A DNA stretch of 64,000 nt, from assembly GCA_944326685.1 (NCBI GenBank), contig CALVEV010000029.1, positions 45,815 through 109,814 on the forward strand, read 5' to 3'. A program made the translations under genes and the position numbers. Below are positions 26,771-37,348 of this stretch, piece after piece (position 1 is the first letter of the stretch; each line of letters begins with the position of its first letter). Source of the DNA: Candidatus Gastranaerophilales bacterium (GTDB taxonomy: Bacteria; Cyanobacteriota; Vampirovibrionia; Gastranaerophilales; Gastranaerophilaceae). The notes beneath the pieces are model-generated. The model was given only the letters and a program-made list of their open reading frames with translations, was not told where the DNA came from and searched no databases.

Positions 26771-28462
26771 ATGTCATTACCAAACGTAGCGTATTTTTCT
26801 ATGGAAATTGCACTAGACCAATCATTATCAACTTATTCAGGCGGTTTAGGATTTTTAGCTGGTTCACACATGTTATCAGCTGGATATCTTCAAATGCCAA
26901 TGGTTGGTGTAACAATGTTATGGTCTTACGGTTATTATGATCAACGAATCGATCATTCAGGACAAGTAGAAGTAGCATATATCAGAAAATATTATGATTT
27001 CTTAACTGATATCAATGTTACAGTAGAAGTAGAAACTTTTGGTGAAAAAGTTAAAGTAAAAGCATACAGAGTAGAACCAGAATTATTCGGAGCTTGCCCT
27101 GTATATTTACTAACAACAGATATCGAAGGAAACAGTGAATGGGCTAAGAGAATCTCTCACAGATTATATGATGGAGATGAAAGAATCAGAATCGCTCAAG
27201 AAACTGTTTTAGGTATTGCTGGTATTAGAGTATTACAAAAAGTTGGTTACAACTTTGATGTAGTACACATGAACGAAGGTCACGCTCTACCAGCTGCTTT
27301 TGAATTATTAAGACAATACAATGGTAACTTAAACGAAGTTAAAAAGAAAACTGTATTCACTACTCACACTCCAGTTGCTGCAGGAAACGAAGTTCACTGG
27401 GTTGATACATTATTAGAAGGTGGTTTCTTCTCTGGTTGTTCTAGAGAAAGAGCTGTTCAATTAGGTGGTGAAAACTTCTCTTTAACAGTTGCTGCTTTAA
27501 GAATGTCTAGAATTGCTAACGCTGTATCTCAATTACACGGTTTAGTAGCAAACAAAATGTGGGAATGGGTTGATGGAAGATGCCCTATCAGAGCTATCAC
27601 CAACGCTGTTAACCTACATTACTGGCAAGATAAGAGAATGTCTGGTGATTCTACTGATGAAGAATTATTATCTGCTAAATTAGAAATGAAGAAAAAATTA
27701 TTCAAATACATTGCAAACGTAGCAGGTAAAAGATTCGATCCTAACGTATTAACTATCACTTGGGCAAGAAGATTTGCTGATTACAAACGTGCTTGGTTAA
27801 TCTTAATGAACAAGGAAAGAATCGAAAAATTATTAAATGAAAATAAAATCCAAATTATTTTCGCTGGTAAGTTCCACCCAGATGATGTAATGGGTAAAGA
27901 AATGTTCAACAAATTATTGAACCGTTCACATACATTGAAAAATGTTGTTGTACTTCCTGGTTATGAATTAAAATTATCAGGTATGTTAAAACGTGGTTCA
28001 GATATTTGGTTAAACACTCCTTTAAGACCTTTCGAAGCATCAGGAACTTCAGGTATGTCAGCTAATGCAAACGGAGCATTACACTTATCAATCTTTGATG
28101 GATGGACTGTTGAAGGTACATTCAACGGAATCAACGGTTACACTGTTGAATACGAAGGTTTAGATGATGATATGCCTTGGGAAGAACGTCATTGGAAAGA
28201 TCATGAATGTGTAATGAGTATAATCGAAGACCAAATCATTCCTACTTACTACAACAATAAAACTGAATGGGCTAGAATGATGCGTCAAGCTATCAGAACA
28301 GCTGAAGGATACTTCAACTCTGATAGAATGGTTATCGAATACTACAACAGATTGTATAAACCAATCGCACATGATGATTCTTGTACTGGTGAAGAAAAGA
28401 AAGAATTAAATATTTCTGAAACACCAACATTTGATGCTTGGACTTTCTCAAATATCAAATAA
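26771..28462 (+). CDS. GT35 alpha-glucan phosphorylase-like protein lacking the PLP lysine
   Basis: 563 residues. The sequence follows the short alpha-glucan phosphorylases: V-A-Y-F-S-M-E-I-A at the start, Y-S-G-G-L-G-F-L-A-G, V-H-M-N-E-G-H-A, T-H-T-P-V-A-A-G, W-A-R-R-F-A-D-Y-K-R and P-F-E-A-S-G-T-S-G-M. Phosphorylases use a Lys right after this last motif (G-M-K or N-M-K) to bind PLP; here residue 430 is Ser (G-M-S-A-N-A-N-G-A). Unless PLP is held otherwise, the protein should not be a normal phosphorylase; it may bind glucan, regulate, or be a different glycosyltransferase. Monocistronic, RBS AAAGGG, strong terminator. Codon use is more GC-tolerant than its neighbours, as in highly expressed genes here. 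Confidence 0.85.
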   Translation: MSLPNVAYFSMEIALDQSLSTYSGGLGFLAGSHMLSAGYLQMPMVGVTMLWSYGYYDQRIDHSGQVEVAYIRKYYDFLTDINVTVEVETFGEKVKVKAYRVEPELFGACPVYLLTTDIEGNSEWAKRISHRLYDGDERIRIAQETVLGIAGIRVLQKVGYNFDVVHMNEGHALPAAFELLRQYNGNLNEVKKKTVFTTHTPVAAGNEVHWVDTLLEGGFFSGCSRERAVQLGGENFSLTVAALRMSRIANAVSQLHGLVANKMWEWVDGRCPIRAITNAVNLHYWQDKRMSGDSTDEELLSAKLEMKKKLFKYIANVAGKRFDPNVLTITWARRFADYKRAWLILMNKERIEKLLNENKIQIIFAGKFHPDDVMGKEMFNKLLNRSHTLKNVVVLPGYELKLSGMLKRGSDIWLNTPLRPFEASGTSGMSANANGALHLSIFDGWTVEGTFNGINGYTVEYEGLDDDMPWEERHWKDHECVMSIIEDQIIPTYYNNKTEWARMMRQAIRTAEGYFNSDRMVIEYYNRLYKPIAHDDSCTGEEKKELNISETPTFDAWTFSNIK

Positions 28463-28484
28463 TTAAAAGATAAAATCATATAAG

Positions 28485-28515
28485 AAACGGGGCTTTTTTC
28501 AAAGTCCCGTTTTTT
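28485..28515 (+). terminator. Rho-independent terminator of the phosphorylase-like gene
   Basis: AAACGGGGCTTT/AAAGTCCCGTTT 12-bp stem with one G-U pair, 4-nt loop, then TTT. Confidence 0.88.
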
Positions 28516-28564
28516 AATATAAATAAAAAATTATTTTACTTAGTATATTTATCCCTTTACTCCT

Positions 28565-31192
28565 TTACCCCTCCTCGGTTACGAATTGAACTCCGAATTT
28601 GGTCCTGAATAAATATCTTACAGTATCACCTTGAATTTCGTGCATCATGTTATTAAATAAATCATAAGCTTCACGTTTATATTCAATTAATGGATCTTTT
28701 TGTCCATAGGCACGTAAACCTATACCGTCTTTTAACATATCAATATTGTGTAAGTGGTCTATCCATTTATTATCAACAACCCTTAATAAAATATCTTTTT
28801 CTATATGACGCATCACATTATCATCTGCGTACATTTCTTCTGGTTCTCTATCTGGATTGTATTCTTTCATTACATCATTGTAGAAAGTAATAACTTCTTT
28901 TTCATGATCCCTATATGCGTTCAACATAGCTTCTTTTAATCTATCATACATTTCTTCATAACGCATATTTTTAATATCATCTACTTTCAAATAATCTAAC
29001 TGAGGAACTGTTGAATGAATTTCTTTTACCATGGTTACTAAATCATCATAAATATATTCATCAACAGGCATTTCAGGTGAAATATAACTTTTCAAGATTC
29101 TATCCAATTCTTGCTCCATCATATATGTAATATCTTCTGTTAAGTTTCCGCCTGCTAAAACTTTACGTCTTTGAGCATAGAATTTTTCTCTTTGAATGTT
29201 CATAACATCATCATATTCAAGAACGTTTTTACGAATATCAAAGTGATATGTTTCAACTTTTCTTTGTGCAGATTGAATTTGTTTTGTGATTAAACTTGAT
29301 TCAATAGCCATATCTTCTTCAACATTCATCATATTCATTAAAGTAACTAATTTGTCACCACCGAATATTCTCATTAAGTTATCTTCTAATGATAAGAAGA
29401 ATCTTGTAGATCCTGGGTCTCCTTGTCTTGCTGCACGACCTCTTAACTGATTATCAATACGTCTTGATTCATGGCGTTCGGTACCAATTACATGAAGTCC
29501 TCCGACTGCCACAACCTTTTCATGTTCTTCTGTTGTAATTTTTTTAGCTTCAGCTAATGCTTCGTTTTTCTTTTCTTCGTAGTTAGGTGTTTTATCAGGA
29601 GTATATTTTCTGTTATCTAACATTTCTTTTGCTAGATATTCAGCATTACCACCTAACAAAATATCAGTACCACGACCTGCCATGTTTGTCGCAATCGTTA
29701 CAGCACCATAACGACCTGCCTGAGCAATAATATACGCTTCTTTTTCGTGATATTTTGCGTTTAAAACATTATGCTTAATGCCTCGTTTTTTCAACAATGA
29801 TGATAAATATTCTGATTTATCGATACTAATTGTACCAACTAAAACAGGACGACCAATTTTATGTTGAGCAATAATATCTTCTACTACTGCATTAAATTTA
29901 GCTCTTTCAGTTTTATAAATTACATCAGGGTAATTTATTCTGATATCCTTTTTATTTGTAGGAATTACAGTAACTTCTAAGTTATAAATTTTACCAAATT
30001 CAGCTTCTTCAGTCATCGCAGTACCTGTCATACCAGATAATTTAGGATATAGTCTGAATAAGTTTTGGAATGTAATACTAGCTAAAGTTTGAGTTTCATC
30101 TTGAATTTTAACTCCTTCTTTAGCTTCAACAGCTTGATGTAATCCATCAGACCAACGTCTGCCTTCCATTAAACGACCAGTGAATTCATCTACGATTACA
30201 ACTTCACCATCTTTGATTACATAATCAGTATCTTTGATGAATAATTCTTTTGCTTTTAAAGCTTGTAAAAGGTGATGTGCATATTGAGTTGAAATATCAA
30301 ATAAGTCTTTGCATCCGATTAATTCTTGCGCTCTATCAATACCTTCTTCTGAAAGAATTACGTTTTTATTTTTTTCATCAACTTCATAATCTCTATCTTT
30401 TTCTAAAAGCGGAGCTATTTTAGCCATTAATTTATATGTATCAGCAGATTTTTCTAATTTTCCGCTTATAATTAATGGTGTTCTTGCTTCGTCAATTAAA
30501 ATACTATCAACTTCATCGATTATTGCATAATTATAAGGTCTTTGAACTAGCATATCCAAAGAACCTGCCATATTATCTCTAAGGTAATCAAACCCGAATT
30601 CATTATTTGTACCATAAGTAATATCACATTCATAAGCGGCTTTTTTGTCTTCAAATTCCATTTCATTTCTGCCGCCAGATAATATTACTCCAACAGTCAA
30701 ACCTAAAAATCTATAAATTCTTCCCATCCATTCGCTATCACGTTTTGCCAAGTAATCATTAACTGTGATAACGTGAACACCTTTTCCGGTTAAAGCATTT
30801 AAATAAGCAGGAAGAGTCGCAACTAATGTTTTACCTTCCCCTGTTCTCATTTCTGCAATGTGTCCATTGTGTAAGAAATATCCGCCTAAAAGCTGAACAT
30901 CAAAATGTCGCATATTTAAAGTTCTTTTAGCAGCTTCCCTAACAGTAGCAAAAGCTTCAGGTAAAATTTTATCAAGGGTTTCTTTTTCTAGAATTCTATC
31001 AGCTTTTATATTTTCAGAAGTTGGGCGATTTTTTAAAATTTCTTTAAATTCATCAGTTTTGGCTCTCAATTCTTCATCAGATAATTTTTCAAACTCAGGT
31101 TCAAGAGCGTTGATATGATCAATTATTGGCATAACCTCTTTAATTTTCTTTTCGTTAGACCCACCCAATAATTTTACTAAAAGCTTTAACAT
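28565..31192 (-). CDS. secA: SecA, preprotein translocase ATPase
   Basis: Motor that drives secretory proteins through SecYEG. 875 residues. N-terminal DEAD motor with [11 protein letters not shown] (near 105), [31 protein letters not shown] and [21 protein letters not shown]. The protein stops soon after the helical wing and lacks the C-terminal Cys-rich zinc domain that binds SecB and lipids in many bacteria; this loss is common. RBS AAGGA. It faces the phosphorylase-like gene tail to tail. Confidence 0.97.
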   Translation of the reverse strand: MLKLLVKLLGGSNEKKIKEVMPIIDHINALEPEFEKLSDEELRAKTDEFKEILKNRPTSENIKADRILEKETLDKILPEAFATVREAAKRTLNMRHFDVQLLGGYFLHNGHIAEMRTGEGKTLVATLPAYLNALTGKGVHVITVNDYLAKRDSEWMGRIYRFLGLTVGVILSGGRNEMEFEDKKAAYECDITYGTNNEFGFDYLRDNMAGSLDMLVQRPYNYAIIDEVDSILIDEARTPLIISGKLEKSADTYKLMAKIAPLLEKDRDYEVDEKNKNVILSEEGIDRAQELIGCKDLFDISTQYAHHLLQALKAKELFIKDTDYVIKDGEVVIVDEFTGRLMEGRRWSDGLHQAVEAKEGVKIQDETQTLASITFQNLFRLYPKLSGMTGTAMTEEAEFGKIYNLEVTVIPTNKKDIRINYPDVIYKTERAKFNAVVEDIIAQHKIGRPVLVGTISIDKSEYLSSLLKKRGIKHNVLNAKYHEKEAYIIAQAGRYGAVTIATNMAGRGTDILLGGNAEYLAKEMLDNRKYTPDKTPNYEEKKNEALAEAKKITTEEHEKVVAVGGLHVIGTERHESRRIDNQLRGRAARQGDPGSTRFFLSLEDNLMRIFGGDKLVTLMNMMNVEEDMAIESSLITKQIQSAQRKVETYHFDIRKNVLEYDDVMNIQREKFYAQRRKVLAGGNLTEDITYMMEQELDRILKSYISPEMPVDEYIYDDLVTMVKEIHSTVPQLDYLKVDDIKNMRYEEMYDRLKEAMLNAYRDHEKEVITFYNDVMKEYNPDREPEEMYADDNVMRHIEKDILLRVVDNKWIDHLHNIDMLKDGIGLRAYGQKDPLIEYKREAYDLFNNMMHEIQGDTVRYLFRTKFGVQFVTEEG

Positions 31193-31391
31193 AATATATA
31201 CTTATCCTTTATATTTCCCCTTATTTACTCCTTTTATCATATCATAGAAAAATCTATCCATACCTACCCAGTATAATTATTTATAATTATATCCTTCATA
31301 TTTCTTAATAATATAGATATTAATAGCAAAAAAAAATATTCACATCCTTTCCATGCAATGAATTATGTCAACCAACTATAAGGAGTTTATA

Positions 31392-33611
31392 ATGAATATA
31401 AATACTCAAATCCCTAATTTTAATTATGTTAACAATAACCAAATAAGAAATAATAAAAATAAAACAACTAATTTTAAAGGTTTAAATAAAAAGACTGGCG
31501 AAGAAGTTTTAAAATTAGCAGAAAACCAAATTAAAACAAAAAAACCTAATAAATTTTTAAGTCATTTCATTGATTTTATTCAAAATCCTGTTGAAACTAT
31601 AAAGTTAAAAGTATTCAATAAAAAATTATTAAAAGAACAAATTAATGATAGAAATTATGATATTGCTTTCTTTTTAAAACTTCCTCCACAAAAAATCGAA
31701 AAACTTACTAGAGGTGCGTCTTTAAAAAGATTAACTTTACTTGACTTAATTGCTGAAAGAAATAATACAATGAATTATGTAAATAATTCGGGTAGTGCTG
31801 AAAATGCTCTTAAATTATTTGAAAGTATACCATATCCAAAAAAAGGACATTATAATTTAGTATCATCTTATCCTGGCTCAATTGAAAACTTACAAAGAAT
31901 TGTTAATGCTACTGGGAATAACAAAAAAAGCTTAAATTTTGTGAACAAACTAAATCACGAAGTTATTTCAGCAAATGGACCTAAAACAACTGCAAGACCT
32001 GAATTAGCTGCAGAATTATTAGAATCAAAAAATGCACAAAAATATATAGAAAATTTTGCTGATTATAAATCATATTTAACTTTAAATGCAAAAAATGAAA
32101 ATGCTGTTAAAAATTTAGATAAAATGGTTGAAGAAGGTTCCTTTAACCCTAAAAAATATGACATTGAACTTGATGTTGCACACCTTTTTGATTCAAAAGC
32201 ATTCCCAGAAACAGCAGTATTAAATAAAAAAGCTTTTGAAGAAAATTATTCAAAAGAAGGACTTGAATTTATAGACAACTTTGCAAAACAAATTGGGCTT
32301 TCTAATGACAATTTCAACACAAATAGTGAAAAAGATATTTTACATATATACAAAACAACTACTAAAGAAAATCTTGATATCAGAAATAAAATTATAGAAA
32401 ACATTACATATCATAAATTTATAGATAGAAATATTCATCTAAAAAAAGATGAAACAGCTGAAATTGCTGAATTATTCGATAAAGTAGATAATGATAAACA
32501 CGCAAAAAGTTTTATTAGTAAAATAATTGATAGTAATATTGTTATAAAATCTGCTAATGAATATAACAATATGTTAGATAATGTTCCACCAAAAAAATTA
32601 AATATTTTCTTTGATAACGCTAAAAATATAATCCAACAAACATCAGGAAAAGAACGAATTGATGCTCTTAAAAAAGAAATTAAAAATCCATTCTTTAAAA
32701 CTGAACAAATGCTTGAATATGAAGAAGATCAAATTGAATTTGGATTTAAGAAAAAAACTCACTTCTTTTCTGACGCTAAAAAATACATTATAAATGAATT
32801 TAATAAAACAAGAGATAAAATGACTTCAGATGAAGTAAAACCACTTGTTAAACATGAAATAAAAGAAGTAGAAAAAGTTGAATCAAAACCTGTAATTAAT
32901 ATAATCGAACCTATAGAACTTCCTAAAGCAGAAGAAGTAAAACCAGTTGTTGATATTGATTTCAAAGCAGTTGAAAAAGTAAAACCAGAAGAAATTGTTA
33001 ATGTAATTAAACCAATAGAATTACCAAAAGCAAATGAAGTAAAACCTATTATTGAGGTTGGATCAAAAGAAATTAATAAAACAAAACCAGCAGCAAAACG
33101 TATTAAACTAGTAAAAATTGCTCCTAAACAACCTGATGCTAAAAAACTTGCAGTTATTAATGACGTTAATAATATTATTGAAAAGAAACTTGGAGCAAAA
33201 ACTCTTATTGAACAAAAACGTGATTATGCTAATAGAGCGAACAAAATGAGATTAAACATGCTACCTGAAATTTTTGCTTCTATTAAAGAAACAAGAGCTG
33301 CTGATAGAGCTAATGGTATAAAATCTAAATATTCTAATCAAGATGCTCTTCATTTATATGAAAAAATTAATGGAAAAAATAGAAAATTAGTAAATTACAT
33401 GCTTAAAAAACGTAATGCTGATGGAACAAGAAAATTTAATATTAAAGATATTATTACAACTTTAGAAGATACTGAGCAACAAGTAATAAACAATAAAAAA
33501 GTTGCACGTAAAATATATGATAAACAAAGTGAAAGAAATTTATACAATAATATCTTTAATACAAACGTAGCTGTTTATGGAAAACTAGAAAGAACAACAA
33601 AACAAAAATAA
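31392..33611 (+). CDS. Large hypothetical protein, 739 residues
   Basis: Not recognised. Start chosen at ATG 31392, which has AAGGAG at ideal spacing; the frame extends a further 9 codons upstream. The first 40 residues are Asn-rich and disordered (M-N-I-N-T-Q-I-P-N-F-N, then N-F-K-G-L-N). No Sec signal or membrane segment. Residues 45-490 are helical and Lys/Glu/Asn-rich. A linker at about 495-570 holds two imperfect repeats with the core I-E-L-P-K-A-x-E-V-K-P. The last 170 residues are basic and helical, with R-A-D-R-A-N-G-I-K-S-K-Y. Monocistronic with its own terminator. It could be an exported or filament-type protein; that is inference. Confidence 0.75.
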   Translation: MNINTQIPNFNYVNNNQIRNNKNKTTNFKGLNKKTGEEVLKLAENQIKTKKPNKFLSHFIDFIQNPVETIKLKVFNKKLLKEQINDRNYDIAFFLKLPPQKIEKLTRGASLKRLTLLDLIAERNNTMNYVNNSGSAENALKLFESIPYPKKGHYNLVSSYPGSIENLQRIVNATGNNKKSLNFVNKLNHEVISANGPKTTARPELAAELLESKNAQKYIENFADYKSYLTLNAKNENAVKNLDKMVEEGSFNPKKYDIELDVAHLFDSKAFPETAVLNKKAFEENYSKEGLEFIDNFAKQIGLSNDNFNTNSEKDILHIYKTTTKENLDIRNKIIENITYHKFIDRNIHLKKDETAEIAELFDKVDNDKHAKSFISKIIDSNIVIKSANEYNNMLDNVPPKKLNIFFDNAKNIIQQTSGKERIDALKKEIKNPFFKTEQMLEYEEDQIEFGFKKKTHFFSDAKKYIINEFNKTRDKMTSDEVKPLVKHEIKEVEKVESKPVINIIEPIELPKAEEVKPVVDIDFKAVEKVKPEEIVNVIKPIELPKANEVKPIIEVGSKEINKTKPAAKRIKLVKIAPKQPDAKKLAVINDVNNIIEKKLGAKTLIEQKRDYANRANKMRLNMLPEIFASIKETRAADRANGIKSKYSNQDALHLYEKINGKNRKLVNYMLKKRNADGTRKFNIKDIITTLEDTEQQVINNKKVARKIYDKQSERNLYNNIFNTNVAVYGKLERTTKQK

Positions 33612-33642
33612 CAGCATAAAAAAATTAAGAGAAGTATGGAAA

Positions 33643-33670
33643 AGAGCCGGCATGTTGCCGGTTCTTTTTT
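33643..33670 (+). terminator. Rho-independent terminator
   Basis: AGAGCCGGCA/TGCCGGTTCT 10-bp stem (one G-U), 3-nt loop, then TTTTTT. It ends the 739-residue gene. Confidence 0.92.
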
Positions 33671-33713
33671 ATATATACTAGCCAACTGACTAGTTTTATT
33701 ATATTATTAACCT

Positions 33714-35225
33714 ATGGTTTGTAAGTGTTTCACAGCAACAACATTTGGAATAGATGCTTGTATTGTAGAAGTTGAAATTGACGTTATCAATTCTCTACCA
33801 AATATTAACATCGTCGGTTTACCTGATAATGCTGTTCAAGAAGCCAGAGAAAGAATTCGCTCAGCTATAAAAAATTCAGGTTATTCTTTCCCTAAAGGAC
33901 GTGTTGTTATAAATCTTGCACCTGCTGATATAAAAAAAGAAGGTGCTCATTTTGATTTACCAATGGCTGTTGGTATTTTATTAGAAGAAGGTTTGTTTGA
34001 AAAACAAGATTTAAAAGAGTATGGTTTTATTGGGGAGCTTTCACTTGATGGATCTTTACGAGGTATTAATGGGATATTACCTTTGGTATCTGAATTAAAA
34101 AATTTTGGTATCAAAACAGTATTTGTACCGATAGATAATGCAAAAGAAGCCGCTTTAGTTCAGGGTGATGTTAATATTATTGGAATAAATCATCTTTCTG
34201 ATATTGTTTCTCATTTTACTGAAAAACCAATCGAGCCAACAAAGATTAATATAGAAGAATTTTTTGCAGATAATGAAGAAGATTATTTGTATGATTTTAA
34301 AGATGTCAAAGGACAAGAAAAAGCTAAAAAAGCCCTAGAAATTGCAGCTGCAGGAGGCCATAATATATTGATGACAGGTTCTCCAGGTTCAGGTAAAACA
34401 TTAATGGCAAAATGTTTTCCGTCAATCTTACCTCCTCTTGAACTTTCAGAAGCACTTGAACTAACAAAAATTTATAGTATTTCAGGTCTTTTACCTAGTG
34501 ATAAACCATTAGTTACCAAAAGACCATTCAGACCAATTCATCATACAGCATCAGCAACAGGCATTATAGGTGGTGGAACAAATCCAAAACCCGGAGAAAT
34601 AACTCTTGCTCATAGAGGGGTATTATTCTTAGATGAAATGGTTGAATTTCCAAGAAATGTACTAGAAACATTAAGACAGCCGTTAGAAGATGGTGAAATT
34701 GTAATATCAAGAGCAAAAACATCTATTAAATATCCCGCAAAATTTATGCTTGTAGGTGCTATGAACCCATGCCCTTGTGGCTTTTTAGGTGATAAAGAAA
34801 AACAATGTACATGCTCTGATGTGCAAATCCAAAGATATCAAGCAAGATTGTCAGGCCCATTGTTAGATAGAATTGATTTAATAATAAATGTTCCAAGATT
34901 ATCAACGGAAGAATTAACTCTTAAAAAAGAAGGAGAAACATCTTCTGATATAAGAAAAAGAGTTTCTAAGGCTAGAAAAATTCAAACCGAAAGATATAAA
35001 AACGACGGCTTTTTAACTAATTCAGAGATCCCTAATAAATTGATAAAAAAATATTGTGAACTAACAGAGACATCTCAAAAAATGATGGAAATAGCAACTA
35101 AAACATATCAACTTTCAGGAAGAAAATACAATCGTATCTTAAAACTTGCCAGAACAATTGCTGATTTAGATGAATCAGATAAAATATTAGACGCTCATAT
35201 TTCACAAGCATTACAGTATAAATAG
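33714..35225 (+). CDS. ComM/YifB-family Mg-chelatase-like AAA+ ATPase
   Basis: 503 residues. N-terminal ribosomal S5/Lon-like domain (G-L-P-D-N-A-V-Q-E-A-R-E-R-I-R-S-A near 37-53), linker, then AAA+ core with Walker A GSPGSGKT near 223, L-D-E-M Walker B, and a C-terminal Mg-chelatase domain. C-P-C-G-F-L-G-D-K-E-K-Q-C-T-C is the conserved Cys cluster. In naturally competent bacteria ComM is a branch-migration helicase for transformation; in others its role is less clear. No Shine-Dalgarno is visible and a TATATT-like hexamer lies about 10-15 bases before the ATG, so the mRNA may be nearly leaderless. Confidence 0.93.
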   Translation: MVCKCFTATTFGIDACIVEVEIDVINSLPNINIVGLPDNAVQEARERIRSAIKNSGYSFPKGRVVINLAPADIKKEGAHFDLPMAVGILLEEGLFEKQDLKEYGFIGELSLDGSLRGINGILPLVSELKNFGIKTVFVPIDNAKEAALVQGDVNIIGINHLSDIVSHFTEKPIEPTKINIEEFFADNEEDYLYDFKDVKGQEKAKKALEIAAAGGHNILMTGSPGSGKTLMAKCFPSILPPLELSEALELTKIYSISGLLPSDKPLVTKRPFRPIHHTASATGIIGGGTNPKPGEITLAHRGVLFLDEMVEFPRNVLETLRQPLEDGEIVISRAKTSIKYPAKFMLVGAMNPCPCGFLGDKEKQCTCSDVQIQRYQARLSGPLLDRIDLIINVPRLSTEELTLKKEGETSSDIRKRVSKARKIQTERYKNDGFLTNSEIPNKLIKKYCELTETSQKMMEIATKTYQLSGRKYNRILKLARTIADLDESDKILDAHISQALQYK

Positions 35226-35257
35226 TTTATTGCAAAATGATATTTCTCATGCTAAAC

Positions 35258-35277
35258 TTGTAACGAAAATGTTACAA
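35258..35277. promoter_or_regulatory. Inverted repeat upstream of the ATP synthase operon
   Basis: TTGTAAC-N6-GTTACAA, a perfect 7-bp inverted repeat 23 bases before the atpB ATG. It looks like a dimeric regulator site. The spacing does not match CRP, FNR or NtcA consensus sites. A TACAAT hexamer (35273-35278) overlaps the right arm and could be the -10 box, so a bound protein would block the promoter. Confidence 0.45.
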
Positions 35278-35300
35278 TAAGAAGATGAAAGAGTGTTTTT

Positions 35301-36005
35301 ATGAGTGAAAGTCATCACTGGATAGTAACAAATGTAATTGCAGGGCACAACATTTCTTTCAATATGGATACCCTATTAACTATGTGGCTTGCTATGGGAA
35401 TATTAATCGTTTTTGCGATTCTTATTATCAGAAATGCATCTGTTATTCCAACAAGATTACAATATATTGGAGAAAGTATTATTAATTACTTCTCACAAAT
35501 TACAAGTAGTGGCATGGGTGAAGAAGAAGCTAAAAAACATAATCCACTTATTCTTACTCTATTTATGTTTATTTTAACAGCCAACCTTGTTGGACAAATT
35601 CCTTTGAGAATTATTGAACTTAAAGCTGGTGAACTAGCATCACCTAACAATGATATTAATATGACAGCAGCTATGGCTATTGTTGTATCTATATATTATA
35701 TTTACTATGGTATTAAAAAACACGGTGCAATGAAGTTCTTCTTCCACGGTTGGTCAATTGGTGGAATTATGACAACTTTAATTGATGGATTAGAATTATT
35801 TGTTCGTCCATTCTCACTTGCACTCCGACTTTTTGCCAACATTTTGGCAGGCGAAATTATGGTATTAACATTCTTAGGGATGTTAGCATACTTCTTACCA
35901 CTTCCATTTATGTTATTTGAATTATTTGTTGCATTGATTCAAGCATTAGTATTTGCATTGTTATCAACAACATATATTACAATGGCAGTAAATGAAGAAG
36001 AATAA
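35301..36005 (+). CDS. atpB: ATP synthase subunit a (F0)
   Basis: 234 residues, five to six membrane segments. It forms the proton half-channels against the c-ring. The essential Arg lies in F-V-R-P-F-S-L-A-L-R-L-F-A-N, the family's hallmark, followed by G-E-I-M-V-L-T. Q-A-L-V-F-A-L-L-S-T-T-Y-I is the conserved C-terminal helix. First gene of the seven-gene operon; no upstream atpI was found. Confidence 0.97.
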   Translation: MSESHHWIVTNVIAGHNISFNMDTLLTMWLAMGILIVFAILIIRNASVIPTRLQYIGESIINYFSQITSSGMGEEEAKKHNPLILTLFMFILTANLVGQIPLRIIELKAGELASPNNDINMTAAMAIVVSIYYIYYGIKKHGAMKFFFHGWSIGGIMTTLIDGLELFVRPFSLALRLFANILAGEIMVLTFLGMLAYFLPLPFMLFELFVALIQALVFALLSTTYITMAVNEEE

Positions 36006-36070
36006 AATTATAAAAAATAAAACAAAAGTTAATAGAGGGTAAAACCCTAGAATATAAAGGAGAAAAACTT

Positions 36071-36322
36071 ATGGCAGTAGAACAATTAGCAACATCTTTT
36101 GATTTTAACGCAGCTCAATTAGGTGCAGGGCTTGCTGCATTAGGCGTTTTCGGTGGTGGTATCGGTATTGGTATCGCAACTAAAGGTGTTTTAGATGCTG
36201 TTGCTAGACAACCTGAAATCAAAGGTGAAGCATTCAAAAACTTCATCATCGGTGCTGGTTTAGCTGAAGCTACTTCAATTTATGCGTTATTCATCGCTTT
36301 ATTGTTAGTATTCGCAAAATAA
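36071..36322 (+). CDS. atpE: ATP synthase subunit c (F0 rotor)
   Basis: 83 residues, two-helix hairpin with A-R-Q-P-E in the loop. The ion-binding carboxylate is Glu66 (A-E-A-T-S-I-Y). At the place where sodium-type c subunits carry Gln in helix 1 there is Ile33, and Ala follows the Glu where sodium types have Ser, so this ring should be proton-coupled. RBS AAAGGAG is strong, as expected for the highest-copy subunit. A hairpin follows in the intergenic space. Confidence 0.97.
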   Translation: MAVEQLATSFDFNAAQLGAGLAALGVFGGGIGIGIATKGVLDAVARQPEIKGEAFKNFIIGAGLAEATSIYALFIALLLVFAK

Positions 36323-36328
36323 TTTTTA

Positions 36329-36355
36329 AAAAGGAGAGAAAAATTCTCTCCTTTT
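36329..36355 (+). other. Intercistronic hairpin between atpE and atpF'
   Basis: AAAAGGAGAGAA/TTCTCTCCTTTT 12-bp stem with a 3-nt loop, followed by AATAAAAAC instead of a long T-run. It may act as a partial terminator or RNA-stability element that raises c-subunit mRNA relative to the downstream genes. Confidence 0.75.
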
Positions 36356-36378
36356 AATAAAAACAAAGGAAAGAGAAA

Positions 36379-36798
36379 ATGTTAGAGTTTAATGCAACTT
36401 TTTTTATAGCAATGATTAGTTTCGTAATTTTCATGATAATTATGAATGCGATTTTGTATAAACCGCTAGATAGAATTGTTAGAGAAAGACGAGATTTAAT
36501 AGATAAGAATAATTTAAAAGCTAAAATAGCTCAAGAAAAAACAGATATTCTTAAAAAATGGCAAGTTTCTAGTATGGAAAAAGCTCAAAAATCATCAAGA
36601 GAAACTTACCAAAAAATACTTAATGAATACAAAGCTAAAAAAGATGCAATAATTGAAAATGAAAAAACTCTTTCTAGAAAAGAAATTGCGATTGCTCAAG
36701 CAGAAACTCAAAGTGAAGTGATTGAAGCAAAACATGAACTTAAAGAAGAAGTTAATATCTTAGCTGATATTATTACTTCAAAGGTTCTTGGCTGGTAA
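36379..36798 (+). CDS. atpG: ATP synthase subunit b' (F0 peripheral stalk)
   Basis: 139 residues: one N-terminal membrane helix (F-I-A-M-I-S-F-V-I-F-M-I-I-M-N) and a long charged coiled coil. L-Y-K-P-L-D-R-I-V-R-E-R is the family's post-membrane motif. A separate b' next to b is characteristic of cyanobacteria, chloroplasts and some photosynthetic proteobacteria. The symbol here follows cyanobacterial naming (atpG for b'), also written atpF'. Confidence 0.9.
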   Translation: MLEFNATFFIAMISFVIFMIIMNAILYKPLDRIVRERRDLIDKNNLKAKIAQEKTDILKKWQVSSMEKAQKSSRETYQKILNEYKAKKDAIIENEKTLSRKEIAIAQAETQSEVIEAKHELKEEVNILADIITSKVLGW

Positions 36799-36833
36799 TA
36801 AGAATTTTCACTGAATAATTTTATGAGGCATTA

Positions 36834-37348
36834 ATGGAAAATTTAATTGAAATATGGTCAAAAATATGTGAATCAAATTTATTTAACTTCGTTGTCATGA
36901 TTTTATTATTGGCATGGATGGTTAAGAAATTTGATTTAGGTAGCAAAATAGAAGCGGGCAGAAAAAAAATAGAACAAACAATATCTGATTCTGAACAAGA
37001 AAAAGATTCTTCTCTTCAAAAGTTATATGAAGCACAAGAAGCAGTAACAAAAATAGATGAAGAAATGTTCAAAATCTTTAAAGCCGCTGAAGATAATGCA
37101 AAAGTTATCGGTGAAAAACTTATCCAAGAAGGATATTCTCAAACTGGAGTAATTAAAGAAAATAGTAAAAAAGCTATTGATGCAAATATTAAATCTGTTA
37201 AAAATGAAATTATGAAAGAAACAGCTGAACAAGCACTTTCTCTTGCAGAAGAAAAAATAAAAAAAGCTCTAGAAAATGATCCTGGGCTACATCATAAATA
37301 TATATATGAAAGCATTGATGCTATTGATAGAATCGGAGTTGATTTATA

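Noticed and set aside
35240..35300. NtcA or CRP/FNR site at the ATP synthase promoter
   Set aside because: The palindrome gives GTA-N10-TAC rather than GTA-N8-TAC, and the half-site spacing does not match CRP or FNR.
36329..36355. Full terminator ending the ATP synthase operon after atpE
   Set aside because: No long T-run, and the following five genes have only RBS-distance gaps and no promoter; treated as an internal hairpin.
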